DNA of 64,000 nt, taken from Homarus americanus (Eukaryota; Arthropoda; Malacostraca; Decapoda; Nephropidae). The DNA lies in the NCBI RefSeq assembly GCF_018991925.1, contig NW_024737068.1, positions 10,981,860 through 11,045,859 of the forward strand. Direction: 5' to 3'. Of this stretch, positions 37,474 to 49,179 are shown piece after piece. The notes below the pieces were generated by a model. That model saw only the letters and a list, made by a program, of their open reading frames with translations, was not told the origin of the DNA and searched no databases. A program made the translations under genes and the position numbers. Positions within the stretch are counted from its first letter, which is position 1, and each line of letters opens with the position of its first letter.

Positions 37474-37960
37474 TTTTTAATGCTTATGTTGTTTTTGTTA
37501 CTTTTACTGTTGCTTTTGTTAATGTTTTTGTTGTTATTGTTCCGGTTCTTGGTGTTTATTTTTACTGTTGCCGTTGTTACTGTCAATGTTACTGTTATTA
37601 ATTGTTCTGTTACTGTTCCGTCCTCTGGTGTTACTGTTTCTGCTTCTGTTGTTACTGTTACGTCCCCTGTTGTTTCGGTTACTGCTCCAGATGTTAATGT
37701 TCCTGAGATTACTGCCACTACTCCTGTTGTTATTGTTACTGCTCTTACTGTTGTCCCTGCCGTTTTTGCTGTTACTGCTCCTGTTGTTACTGTTATTGCT
37801 ACTATCTCTTGATTTTACTGTTACTGCTACTATCGCTTCTTTTTACAATTCCCGTTGTTACTGTTAATGCTCATGATTTTATTGTCCGTTGTTACTATTA
37901 CTGTTTCTGTTAATGCTCCTGTTGTTACTGTTGTTGTTTCAGCCTCAGTTCGTGTCGCTG
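37474..37960. repeat. imperfect GTTACTGTT trinucleotide tract
   Basis: GTT, GCT, ACT, CCT words in register over about 480 bp (TGTTACTGTTGCTGTT type). It gives Val/Thr, Leu or Asn/Lys-rich frames depending on frame and strand, all artefacts. It resembles 19308-19585. Confidence 0.88.
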
Positions 37961-39084
37961 TGCTTGACGCTGTTCTCCCCGTTATTGGTAAAACATAAAT
38001 GGAAATATTAAATGAAAGCTTTTAGGTACGTCAGTAATGTCCATTATTGCTGGAATTTTGACCGTCACAAGGTGTTTGATGTTGTACACAGAACGCCAGT
38101 GAGAGCATGCTGAAAATGCTGTAACATCAGAGTCCTTTCCTGAATAACACAATAAAAACTGAATCAAATGATATCACGCCGCGACATTTGGTGAAGGAGA
38201 AAAAGTACTGGGAACATTGCAAAATAATAAATAAAAAGTTGAAGATATATTAACAGCATTTAGTATTTGGTAAATGCCTTACCATCACGATAATTTGTAT
38301 AAAATAAATTTTAGGGAGAGAATTTGACATTCATCAAATGCTGTAAATTGGAAATGTTCAGAATATCATGGGAACATTAAAGTTTACCCAACGCTTCCCC
38401 CCTTGTGTACGGGTCCCCTCTGTGCTGAATAAAATCGTCTGGTGTTAGCCAAATAAATTATTACAACAACATTGAAAATTCAGGAAATACCTTTGCAAGA
38501 GAACAATTTTTAAATAAATTATATTATGTTAAATAAGTCTCTAACAATGGTTTTAACATTATGACCTTTGTTAATAATCAGAAGTATAACTAAATATCTA
38601 TAAAATGCTTCATCATCACGACATTTTGCTTATAATCAAAACTACGAGAACATTTAATACTCAGTATATCTTATCACATCGGGATATTTTACTACAAACT
38701 ACAAGATACTAAATATTTGGTAATTAAAAGACCCAACTGAACTACAGTAGTTGTTGAGCACTTACTGTACATGTCTATATAAAACAACATCTTTAAGCTC
38801 CAAAAAGGTTAAAACAAATTTTCACATTAACAATATAATTCACCTCAACGGTTCTGTTTACTTCCCTTCTCTGTACTGTATATCATCCTCACACCACTCT
38901 CCCTTCTTTCATCTACGTCTACGACTTTGTACCTTACATGTACTTGCATTATCCCTTAAGTCACACCTCAGTCTAATAAAGAAATACTCACTTTATCCTG
39001 GTGTTCCCTCTGTTGTTCCCTTAGAGTAATTCAGTTATAATGCCTGTACTGTACAGTAAAGCTGGTGGAAAATTATTGCTGCTG
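37961..39084. other. AT-rich single-copy DNA, no gene
   Basis: No domain or repeat recognised apart from GTACTGTAC-type words (38763, 38871, 39045). Confidence 0.5.
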
Positions 39085-39227
39085 CTGCTAATAAAAAGAA
39101 AAATAAATAAATAAATAAATAAAAATAAAAATAATAATAATAATAATAGTAATGATAATAAAAACAAGAATAATAATAGTAATAGTAATGATAATAATGA
39201 TATAATAATAATAATAATAATAAAAAC

Positions 39228-39278
<51 letters not shown>

Positions 39279-39316
39279 TAATAATAATAATAAAAATAAT
39301 AATAATAATAGTAACG

Positions 39317-39362
<46 letters not shown>
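39085..39362. repeat. (TAA)n microsatellite region
   Basis: About 280 bp of AAT units with GTAATG, AAAACT and GATAAT interruptions; an AAATAAATAAAT start. Confidence 0.96.
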
Positions 39363-39363
<1 letters not shown>

Positions 39364-39620
39364 TGCAGCAACACTGTGTATACATAACAAATACACCAGT
39401 ATACGACTCGGTAACCCCTGGCTCACAGCACAGCAGGTTGTTGAGTCTGACTAATATGCAGACGTAAGTGTTGTGACAACATGTCGACTTCCTTCCCGCC
39501 CCTAGTGACGGTAGTCTAAACTGGTCAAAGAGCACGTCTCTCACACCCCAACACTGGTCTATGGTGAGGACACACAGTTTATCACCTTCAGAGCTCATAC
39601 CTACTGCTACCTGTAATAAG

Positions 39621-39624
<4 letters not shown>
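39363..39624. other. single-copy spacer
   Basis: No gene recognised. Confidence 0.45.

Positions 39625-39676
<52 letters not shown>
39625..39676. repeat. (AC)n microsatellite
   Basis: About 25 AC units. Confidence 0.98.
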
Positions 39677-39679
<3 letters not shown>

Positions 39680-39806
39680 ATAGATATAAGAACAGCACCA
39701 TCCCATCTATTGTTAAAATAATAAACAACTCCTGATTTATGTACTGTACAGCCCTGTAAATGTATTGAATGTATATCATTATGTCTAAATCACATGTAAG
39801 TTTGTA

Positions 39807-39862
39807 TATTTTCAGCCACCGGCTGCAACTCTATTAATAAACCGTTTATTATTATTGTTATT
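39807..39862 (+). repeat. dispersed TATTTTCAGCC...AATAAAC repeat, copy 1
   Basis: TATATTTTCAGCCACCGGCT followed by GCAACTCTATTAATAAAC and TTATTATT. It matches 54164-54225 (same orientation) with a few changes. The AATAAA and following T/A-rich tail suggest the 3' end of a retroposed element. Confidence 0.55.
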
Positions 39863-39875
39863 ATTATAATTATTA

Positions 39876-40008
39876 CACACACACACACACACACACAATA
39901 TGTATGTGTTTGATGAAATACCTGCTACTTAAAAGTATCGACAAACAATTAAAAATACAGTAACAAAGTGAACAAACAATCAAATAAAGTTATTTTAATT
40001 ACTATTAC

Positions 40009-40048
<40 letters not shown>
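39876..40048. repeat. (AC)n and (TAA)n microsatellites
   Basis: (AC)n at 39876-39898 and (AAT)n at 40012-40046 with AT-rich sequence between. Confidence 0.92.
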
Positions 40049-40050
<2 letters not shown>

Positions 40051-40300
40051 ACATTGGCTGGTCAACAAGTCACTTTACTAAACAAGTTGACACAAACAGC
40101 CAAAGTTGAGGAGGGATGATGGGTGGTCTTTTGACCTCCGAAACTCTTATAAGGACTGGGGAGTTCCCTAACTTAGGCACAGTGTCATCCTGGGTGCCTG
40201 AGGGCCTTCCCCAGGACACAACAACTTGCCATTCAGGAGTCTCTTAGATAATCCTTCTCTCCATCGAGCCTAACCATGTGTTGAAGTTTATCTATATATT
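40049..40300. other. single-copy spacer
   Basis: No gene recognised. Confidence 0.45.
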
Positions 40301-40321
40301 TCTCTCTCCTTGTCTTCCTTA

Positions 40322-40369
<48 letters not shown>

Positions 40370-40872
40370 CACATAATGTCCTCTCTCTCTTTTGTTTTCT
40401 CTCCCCCTGCCTCGCTTTGTCCCTTGCCTCTTTCTCTGTGCCTCATTTCCACTCTCTCTCTATCTCTGTCCCTCTCATACTGCCTCTCTATGTGTATCTC
40501 TCACACTCCACCTCCTGTCTCTTTTGTCACACAAATACGCGGTCTCTCATATTGCCTCATTCGCTTTCTCTCTCTCTCAAAAACTAGTTCGCTCTCTCTC
40601 TCTCTTTGTTCCCCTATTTCCTACTCTGTCTCTCACTCGCATTTGTCTCTCTCGTTCTCACAGTCTGCGTCTCTCTCTTTTTCCTATTCTGCCTCTCTCT
40701 CTTTTTATCCAACTGTCTCTTTTTCTCTATTTTTTCTTCTATATCACTGCCATACTTACCTTTCTCTTTGTCTCTCTCACACCAAGCCACACATCTCTCT
40801 CTCACTTTCTCTCTGTCTTATCTCTCTCCTTCACACTGTCTCATCTCTCTCTCTCTCTCTCTCTCTATCCCC
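40301..40872. repeat. 570-bp T/C-rich tract with (TC)n
   Basis: Pure (TC)n at about 40325-40366 and 40845-40867; between them CTCTCTCTT, TGTCTCTCT and CACTCTC words. Ser/Leu-rich frames are artefacts. Confidence 0.9.
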
Positions 40873-41037
40873 CTAAACTACTTTAAATATACACAACCAA
40901 CTGTTCATTCTCATATAGTATTAATTATCAACACACAGACCACGTTAAGATACTAAGCCGGAGCGGGAACAGTATTATCTCTAACTGCAGGAAGGTTTAG
41001 AGGATCACCACGGCCAAGATTCTCAAAAGCTTTGTAA
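40873..41037. other. single-copy spacer
   Basis: No feature recognised. Confidence 0.45.
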
Positions 41038-41135
41038 GTTAGATTCAAAGCCTTCGTAAATTGGATTAAAAGGCTTCGTAAATTGGATTAAAAGGCTTCG
41101 TAAATTGGATTTCAAAAGCTTCGCAAGTTGGATTC
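41038..41135. repeat. 22-24-bp minisatellite, four copies
   Basis: GGCTTCGTAAATTGGATTAA repeated with changes (AAGCTTTGTAAGTTAGATTC, AAGCTTCGCAAGTTGGATTC). Confidence 0.88.
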
Positions 41136-41976
41136 ATCTCGTAATTTAGCTAACTGGTTCACTTATCCTTCCGTCTATAATTAGGGTTTAAAAAAAATGA
41201 GATCGAATTTATATTGTGATTTTATCTTATCTACAGGAAATTAACTTAAGAATCTTAAGTGGATTTGGTGGTATGTTTAGAGGTAACGTAGATAATTTAA
41301 AAGGGTATTGTGTTTGTCTGATTGTGTTGTGTGAAAGGTTATTGATGTTGTTGTTGTTATTATTGATGGTAGGTTTCTTCCTATTATTCTTGTAATTAAC
41401 CTATTTCATATTATATTTTTATCATTATTCTAACTATTTTCGTATTTACATTTTTCATTACTTCATTTCCTCTTCATTCCCCTTGTTTGTGTTCGCTTTA
41501 CATATCCTCACTAATCATCATCAAGCGCCATTTGCTTACTATAAAAAATAAAAACAAATACACACCAACAACAACAATAACACTCAAGCAAAACAAATAA
41601 CCAAATAAGAAAAATTAAGATCGAATAAACGTGAGAAATGTGAAAGCATGGAAAAAAAAGTCGTAAGTCAACAGAGAGAACGAGAGAAACAGCTGACAAA
41701 GGGAACCAGGGAACTACACACAACTGAAACTACTGGAGTATTGTTATTGTTTATATATATATGGTAAACATCCCCAGGTACTCGGTCTCCCCCAGAAGCT
41801 GCCGTCCCTCATACGGCTATATACGGGTGGCTGGAGATGGCCTAGAAATATTTACGAGTCCAGGTCTTTAGGGCATAACGGCAGGTCTGATAGGGTTAGG
41901 GTGTGTGTTGTGTGTTTATATAAGCCTCTAGGGTTACATACACATGTAAATATGCACGGAAACATGGTTTATTTTT

Positions 41977-41980
<4 letters not shown>
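41136..41980. other. AT-rich single-copy DNA, no gene
   Basis: Nothing recognised. Confidence 0.5.

Positions 41981-42022
<42 letters not shown>
41981..42022. repeat. (AT)n microsatellite
   Basis: About 21 AT units. Confidence 0.97.
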
Positions 42023-43022
<1,000 letters not shown>

Positions 43023-43114
43023 GGTAACAGTTACTACCACCATCTGGGCCAGGTACTTACCCATCCATGTGCTGTTGGTGATAATCTGGAGTATCCTGGC
43101 TGGGTCCATTATCT

Positions 43115-43510
43115 CCCCTGGTTGGTGGCTCCTGGGTGTAGGTGGCTCCTCGGTGTAGGTGGCTCCTGGGTGTAGAGGATGTAACACACTGGCCTCTCAA
43201 GGTACCACCGAGAGTACCTACACCACTGGAAAAGTATTTATTCTTGGGTACAGACGGCTTCTAGGTACACCCTGTGTAGTTTGGTTTCTTGACGTACCGC
43301 GGGGTGTACCTAAATCCTAGGCAAAGTGTACTAAGGTGGGTCTAGGTGACTCTTAAGTGTACCAGGTGTAGTCTGATATACTCCGGCCTCTCGGTACAAC
43401 TGGATGTCGGTTCAGACAGCCACAGGGTGTAGTGAGAGTCAATATACTTTGTTTACTAGCGCCCGACTCCAGTTTGGTTAGGTGTACTGCGTCTACACCC
43501 CCACTACACC
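43115..43510. repeat. 20-bp GGTGGCTCCTGGGTGTA repeat decaying rightward
   Basis: Three clear copies of GTGGCTCCTGGGTGTAG-type units at 43123-43173, then scattered relics (GACGGCTTCTAGGTACACC, GTGACTCTTAAGTGTACC) to about 43510. Confidence 0.65.
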
Positions 43511-43805
43511 TCACGCAGCCCAACGTATACTGCTTACACTTGTATGTCGCTTGTCCTGAAGACTAATATTACGTGTCATACTTCACTATACGCGAATAAA
43601 TTATATTTTTCTTTCATTATTATCTAAGAATATCTTCCTGTGTCTTCTTTCTTAATAAAATTGTCTTTTTCTTAATATATTTTATTCTTTAAGTAAGCGT
43701 CTCTATTAGGGTATATTTTTTTCCTTCTATAAGCGTAAATATTTCCTGATAAAAGATATTATTGATAAGAATATTTATTCCTTACCTTTGCCTCGTATAT
43801 AAACA
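43511..43805. other. AT-rich single-copy spacer
   Basis: No gene recognised. Confidence 0.45.
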
Positions 43806-44115
43806 AACCTCCCCCTCATCATCCCCCCTCTCCCTCATCATCCCCCTCTCCCCCCTCTCATCTCTGTCCCCCCCTCCCCCTCATCATCCCCCCTCCCCTC
43901 ATCACCCCCCTCCCCCCCTCATCATCCCCCCCTCCCCTCTTCCCCCCTACTCCCTCATCATCCCCCCTCCCCCTCATCACCCCCCTCCCCTCATCCTCCC
44001 CCCTCCCCCCCCCTCATTACCCCCCTCCCCTCCCTCATCCCCCCCTCCCCCCTCTGTCACCCCCCTCTCCCTCATCATCCCCTCCCCCTCATCAGCCCCC
44101 CCCTCCCCTCTCGTC
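43806..44115. repeat. C-rich CCCCCTCATCATCCCCCCTC minisatellite
   Basis: Irregular units of CCCCTCATCATCCCCCCTCC with long C-runs over 310 bp. i-motif/G-quadruplex potential; Pro/Ser frames are artefacts. Confidence 0.94.
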
Positions 44116-44350
44116 CGCCAAAGACACTTATCCCAACATGTTACATCCCGTTGCAGTATCATAAAAAATTCAATTTATTATCCATTCCATCCACTTCGTT
44201 TCACTCAAATTGGATTAAATAAACAATAAATGGAGTGAGTTTGCTTCCTTGAGGACTTGAGGAAGAAGAAGAATTACTAGCAACATTCTGACTGGTTAGT
44301 GAACTAGTAAACTATGATAGAATAATGACAAGTGAAAAAGTCAATACATA
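44116..44350. other. single-copy spacer
   Basis: No gene recognised. Confidence 0.5.
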
Positions 44351-44537
44351 CAGGGAAACCTCTATTTAACGAACTATATGGAGGAATATCCGTTATATCA
44401 AGAGACCGTTAGATATGAAACTTCTTTAACGGACTATATGGAGAAGAAAATCCGTTATATCAAGAGACCGTTAGATATGAAACCCCCATCTAACGGATTA
44501 TATGAAGAGAGGCGTCCATTATATAGAGGTTCCACTG
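44351..44537. mobile_element. 187-bp MITE with pogo/Tigger-like terminal inverted repeats
   Basis: The left end reads CAGGGAAACCTCTATTTAAC. The right end, reverse-complemented, reads CAGTGGAACCTCTATATAAT. These match at most positions and continue as imperfect inverted repeats inward. A TA dinucleotide flanks both ends (44349-44350 and 44538-44539), the target-site duplication of Tc1/mariner/pogo elements. CAGTNNAACCTC is typical of pogo/Tigger-like termini. The interior has TCCGTTATATCAAGAGACCG twice, 62 bp apart (44389 and 44451). No transposase, so it is non-autonomous. Confidence 0.7.
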
Positions 44538-44739
44538 TAAGTTAACAATGAACTAAGATCTAAGATACAACGTTTGGTTAAGGTCACAGTGTTAGGTTAC
44601 GAACACAGCGTAAGGTCAAAATACTCTATAAGGAAGGTCAGGGTCGCTGTGTAGGGTCAGAAACACAAAGTTACATTAAGATCAACACCGCAACACTATA
44701 ACCACAACACTAATCAGTTTTGGCCAAGAATCGGTCATT
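44538..44739. other. single-copy spacer with AAGGTCA/GGTCAG words
   Basis: Short irregular GGTCA-containing words near 44580-44660; no gene. Confidence 0.4.
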
Positions 44740-45610
44740 ACAGTAGCACAACACATAGTATAACAGCACAGCCCTCAGTACAACGGCACAGTCCTCAGCA
44801 TAACAGCAGCCTTCAGTATAACAGCACAGCCCTTAGTATAACAGCACAGCCCTTAGTATAACAGCACAGCCCTCATTTTAACAGCACAGCCCTCAGTATA
44901 ACAGCACAGCCCTCATTATAACAGCACAGCCCTCATTATAACAGCACAGCCCTCAGTATAACAGCACAGCCCTAAGTACAACAGCACAGTCCTCAGCATA
45001 ACAGCAGCCTTCAGTATAACAGCACAGCCCTTAGTATAACAGCGCAGGCCTCATTATAACAACACAGCCCTCATTATAACAGCACAGCCCTAAAGTACAA
45101 CAACAGTCCTCAGCATAACAACCTTCGGTATAACGGCACAGCCCATAGTATAACAGCGCAGGCCTCCTTCAAAACAACACAGCCCTCACATTATAACAGC
45201 ACAGCCCTCATTATAACAGCACAGCCCTCGGTATAACGGCACGGCATATTTAACAGCACCGGCCACTCAGCATAACAGCAGCCTTCAGTATAACAGCACA
45301 GCCCTTAGTATAACAGCGCAGGCCTCATTATAACAACACAGCCCTCATTATAACAGCACAGCCCTCATTATAACAGCACAGCCCTCAGTATAACAGCACA
45401 GCACATAGTATAACAGCACAGCCCTCAGTATAACAGCACAGCCCTAAGTACAACAGCACAGTCCTCAGCATAACAGCAGCCTTCAATATAACAGCACAGC
45501 CCTCATTATAACAACACAGCCCTCATTATAACAGCACAGTCCTCATTATAACAGCACAGCCCTCATTATAACAGCACAGCCCTCATTATAACAGCACAGC
45601 CCTCAGCATA
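44740..45610. repeat. 20-bp satellite ATAACAGCACAGCCCTCATT, about 42 units
   Basis: Dominant 20-bp unit ATAACAGCACAGCCCTCATT with CAGT, TTAGT, AAGTAC and GTCCTCAGC variants and some shortened units (AACAGCAGCCTTCAGT). A composite block of variants around 44783-44990 is repeated near 45250-45460, showing duplication of multi-unit segments. It is interrupted at about 45611 by a retroelement fragment. Confidence 0.95.
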
Positions 45611-45838
45611 AGTTTAGGTTTAGGGGGGAGATAGGAAGGAACTGGTTCACAAATAGGGTGGTGGACGAGTGGAACAAGCTTAGCAACTTTGTAGTAAGTG
45701 CTGGAACGCTGAAGAGTTTTAAAAGGAGGCTAGATAGATTCATGGATGATAGAGAGTGGTAGTAACTCTCGACAGAGCTGCCATGCACAGGACAACCGGC
45801 CTATTGCAGACTCCTTATTTTCTTATATTTCTTATGTT
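45610..45838 (+). mobile_element. 5'-truncated CR1/L2-like non-LTR retrotransposon 3' end
   Basis: An open frame from 45610 to the TAG at 45760-45762 encodes KFRFRGEIGRNWF, NRVVDEWNKLSNFVV, then GTLKSFKRRLDRFMDDREW. This matches the familiar C-terminal tail of CR1/L2-type reverse-transcriptase proteins (F.NRVV..WN.LP..VV.A.....FK.RLD). It is followed by about 60 bp of 3'UTR and a tail of TTCTTATATTTCTTATG plus TTCTTAT, the short tandem 3' tail typical of CR1/L2 elements. Everything upstream of the last 50 codons is missing (dead-on-arrival insertion). The tail frame has no internal stop, so the insertion may be young. Clade is inferred from motif and tail. Confidence 0.72.
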
Positions 45839-45872
45839 CTTATAACAGCACAGCCCTCAGCATAACAGGATA
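45839..45872. repeat. right-hand remnant of the 20-bp satellite
   Basis: TAACAGCACAGCCCTCAGCA follows the retroelement tail and equals the last unit to its left, as expected if the array was split by the insertion. Confidence 0.85.
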
Positions 45873-45978
45873 CTCATTAAAGCAGTTCAACAACTCATTT
45901 AATTTCTGTCAGGAACTGTTGCGTCACCCTTCTCGACCACACAGTAAACAACCAGGATTTACGAGGCCGAGAGAGAAT

Positions 45979-45979
<1 letters not shown>
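45873..45979. other. single-copy spacer
   Basis: No feature recognised. Confidence 0.4.
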
Positions 45980-46038
<59 letters not shown>

Positions 46039-46042
46039 TGTG

Positions 46043-46111
<69 letters not shown>
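45980..46111. repeat. (TG)n microsatellite
   Basis: About 65 units with one GTGAGTGTGAGG interruption near 46035. Confidence 0.97.
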
Positions 46112-46113
<2 letters not shown>

Positions 46114-46888
46114 CTCACTTTTCCTCTGCTTGCCCCTCTGTCTTTCTCTCACTCTCTCTGTAACTGTGTTCACCTCTCTCTCTTCTTAATCGAGTGCAAG
46201 ACATAATTTATAACAGACAGTTTCAATCTACATTACGAAGGCTACAGCGTGTTGACGGATGTTCACGGTCTAACCTCGGGTATTGGCTGCCTCCTGACGC
46301 ACCTCCCTACCCCTTCCCCCACCCTACCCACCCCATCTCCGTGTAGTCACCAATAACACTGCAAGGATTAAGGTTCGATCGTATCACTACCCACTGAATA
46401 TAAATGCAAATGAAACGGAGGAAATGAAATTGGAAATGGTTTACCTTCTAATTTATGTCCATTTTTTTTAGGTATGTTCCCATTAATAGATTTCCCATTT
46501 TCTATAACCATTACGTTTTCCTATCGTATTCCCACTTTCTTACAAGACGACGATACCATCCTGTCATAGATTCCCATTTTCTAAGAGATCTACGGACCTG
46601 TTATATTATTATATTCCTGCCATCTCCTTGGGTTTATTTCCGTATCAGTTCCAACTACACCTCTCCCCACGGTTTTCAGTTAAGGTACTGGTATCGTTTC
46701 TAGTACAATGGTGTTACTTTATAAATGCACATTTTGCGAAGCCATTCCCTTTAATGAAAACACACACAAAATTATACAGACTATTCATTATATTATACAA
46801 AACAATTATACGTAATATTTCTACTGTGTCGAGCCTCTGTCAACTATAACCATCTTTCATTTTTTTTATTTTTTATTTTGTATTTTTT
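46112..46888. other. single-copy DNA, no gene
   Basis: Two short plus-strand frames (46455-46703, 46628-46849) show no domain. Confidence 0.45.
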
Positions 46889-46958
46889 TACGGGGATTAG
46901 CTCACCCGGGCACAGATCAACGACCCACATCGGTGCCTGGGGGGACGAAAGAAAAAAA
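46889..46958 (+). repeat. dispersed ACGGGGATT...CCACATCGG repeat, copy 1
   Basis: ACGGGGATTAGCTCACCCGG then GCACAGATC, GACCCACATCGG and GCCTGGGGGG. It matches the minus strand of 52644-52712 at about 85% by eye. It is preceded by a T-rich run and followed by an A-rich run. An interspersed (probably transposed) element. Confidence 0.72.
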
Positions 46959-47130
46959 AAGAGACTATAGAAATTAAAAATAGAAAAGGAAAAAGTTATA
47001 TTAATCTACAGCCCCAAGATGCCGATCATCCCAATCTTAGTGCAGTATGGTAGTTAATGTCGCTCAGCCTCAGTAACACACCTGTATTAAGGTACTTGAT
47101 TAGGTCTGACAGGCGTATAAATTGTTCGGT
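46959..47130. other. single-copy spacer
   Basis: No feature recognised. Confidence 0.4.
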
Positions 47131-47166
47131 TAAGTTAGGTTAGGTTAGGTTAGGTTAGGTTAGGTG
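47131..47166 (+). repeat. (TTAGG)n telomere-like island
   Basis: GTTAAGTTAGGTTAGGTTAGG and onward, six perfect TTAGG units. The orientation is opposite to the large CCTAA block. Confidence 0.9.
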
Positions 47167-47359
47167 AGATAAAGTTTGTGAGAGGAAGAGAATGTTTTAT
47201 ATATTGAAATATTTGTTACGTCATGTCCATTGGTCAGGGTGATGAATGTTTATGTATTTTGTATTACTATGTATGCAGAATTCCTTTACTTTTTATGAAA
47301 TATGTATGTAACAAAGGATAAAGCAAACATCCCACCAAATACACATGTATATATGTATG

Positions 47360-47362
<3 letters not shown>
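47167..47362. other. single-copy spacer
   Basis: No feature recognised. Confidence 0.4.
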
Positions 47363-47398
<36 letters not shown>

Positions 47399-47588
47399 CA
47401 GACAGATATACGCACACACAAACGCATATACACACTCAAACACACATACAACATAAAGAGTTACAAACACACACACACACACACACAGAAAGACAGACAG
47501 ATATACGCACACACACAAACACACATACACACGTAAACATACACACACAAACATAGACAGTTACACACACACAGAAAGACATAGACAA

Positions 47589-47655
<67 letters not shown>

Positions 47656-47745
47656 CACACAGAAGACACACAGACAGGCAGATATACGCACACGCAAACA
47701 CAGACACACACACACATAAAGACAATTACACACACACACACACAC
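47363..47745. repeat. AC-rich region with a duplicated AGAAAGACAGACAGATATAC block
   Basis: Several pure (AC)n runs with the block CACAGAAAGACAGACAGATA plus TACGCACACACA present near 47389 and 47486, and a diverged third copy near 47671. The microsatellite has a nested repeat of about 97 bp. Confidence 0.9.
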
Positions 47746-47844
47746 AAGGATATAAAAGTCCATAGTTGTTATAATAAAGATGAAAACTCTCAGGATCATC
47801 CCGCCATTACATCTAAGTGTACAGCGAGGAGGGTGTTTCTGTCT

Positions 47845-48675
47845 CTCTCTCTTACCTATCTGTCTATCTGTCTGTCTGTCTGTCTCTCTCTCTTACCTAT
47901 CTGTCTGTCTGTCTGTCTGTCTGGCTCTCTTACCTATCTGTCTGTCTGTCTGTCTGTCTGTCTGGCTCTCTTACCTATCTATCTGTCTGTCTGGCTCTCT
48001 TACCTATCTATCTATCTGCTCTCTTACCTATCTATCTGTCTGTCTGACTGTCTGGCTCTCTCTTACCTATCTATCTGTCTGTCTGTCTGTCTGGCTCTCT
48101 TACCTATCTATCTGTCTGTCTGTCTGTCTGTCTCTTACCTATTCATTCATCTGTCTGTCTGGCTCTCTTACCTATCTATCTGTCTGTCTGTCTGTCTGGC
48201 TCTTACCTATCTATCTGTCTGTCTGTCTGTCTGGCTCTCTTACCTATCTGTCTGTCTGTCTGTCTGTCTGTCTGGCTCTCTTACCATCTATCTGTCTGTC
48301 TGTCTGTCTGGCTGTCTTACCTATCTATCTGTCTGTCTGGCTGTCTGGCCTCTTTATCATCTATCTGTCTGTCTGGCTCTCTTACCTATCTATCTGTCTA
48401 TCTGTTTGTCTGGCTCTCTTACCTATCTATCTGTCTGTCTCTCTTACCTATCTATCTGTCTGTCTGTCTGTCTGGCTCTCTTACCTATCTATCTGTCTGT
48501 CTGTCTGTCTGTCTGGCTCTCTGTCTCTCTTCCTGCCTGGCTCTCTCTACCTGTCCCGTTCTCTCAACCTGTCTGTCTGTCTATCTGGCTCTCTCTACCT
48601 GTCTGTCTGACTGGCTCTCTCTACCTGCTTGTCTACTTGTCTGTCTGGCTCACTCTACTTGTCTGTCTCTCCTTT
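47845..48675. repeat. (TCTG)n/(TCTTACCTATCTATC)n minisatellite
   Basis: About 830 bp of CTGTCTGTCTGTCTGGCTCT followed by CTTACCTATCTATC, in units of 33-48 bp that differ in the number of CTGT repeats, decaying at both ends. Long Ser/Leu/Cys/Val frames in two plus-strand registers (up to about 290 codons) are translations of this repeat. Confidence 0.95.
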
Positions 48676-48834
48676 TCCGAAGAACCGCACCAAAGGCTTT
48701 GATCTTCTAAACTTACATAATTAAGAAACCAAACTTACTCAAACTCGGACTGGTAGTTTCAGTTGTAAGGGGTTCAGTCATCTACAACCTCATACCATCA
48801 CTAACCAACACACAACTTCAGAACTGACTATCAC
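48676..48834. other. single-copy spacer
   Basis: No feature recognised. Confidence 0.45.
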
Positions 48835-49030
48835 CACAAACATCACCACCACCACAACTATCTAACACCATGACCACAACTATCTAATACCATCACAACT
48901 ATCCACCACCCTCACCATCACAACTATCCCGACACCACCTACCACAAATACACATCACCATCACAACTACCCACCCCTACCATCACCACTACCACCATCA
49001 CTACACTACCATCACCACCATCGCTCAGTT
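48835..49030. repeat. degenerate (ACC/ATC)n tract
   Basis: CACCACCACCACAACTATC-type words, irregular. Confidence 0.8.
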
Positions 49031-49179
49031 CGTACCTTCACTCTCTCACAAATTCCACACGTGCAGTAAACTTGTGTGTTGGTGGTGGACGCCTCTGATA
49101 GTCTGCTAATGGACAAACTTTGGCCCAAGTCCTGCTGTGTGGCATCCACAAAACACGTCGGATCACCATGTTTCCTCAC
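49031..49179. other. short single-copy spacer
   Basis: No feature recognised. Confidence 0.4.

Noticed and set aside
47833..48702. 289-codon Leu/Ser/Val/Cys frame resembling a membrane protein
   Set aside because: Generated by CTGT/TACCTATC repeats; a second plus-strand register is also open over the same stretch.
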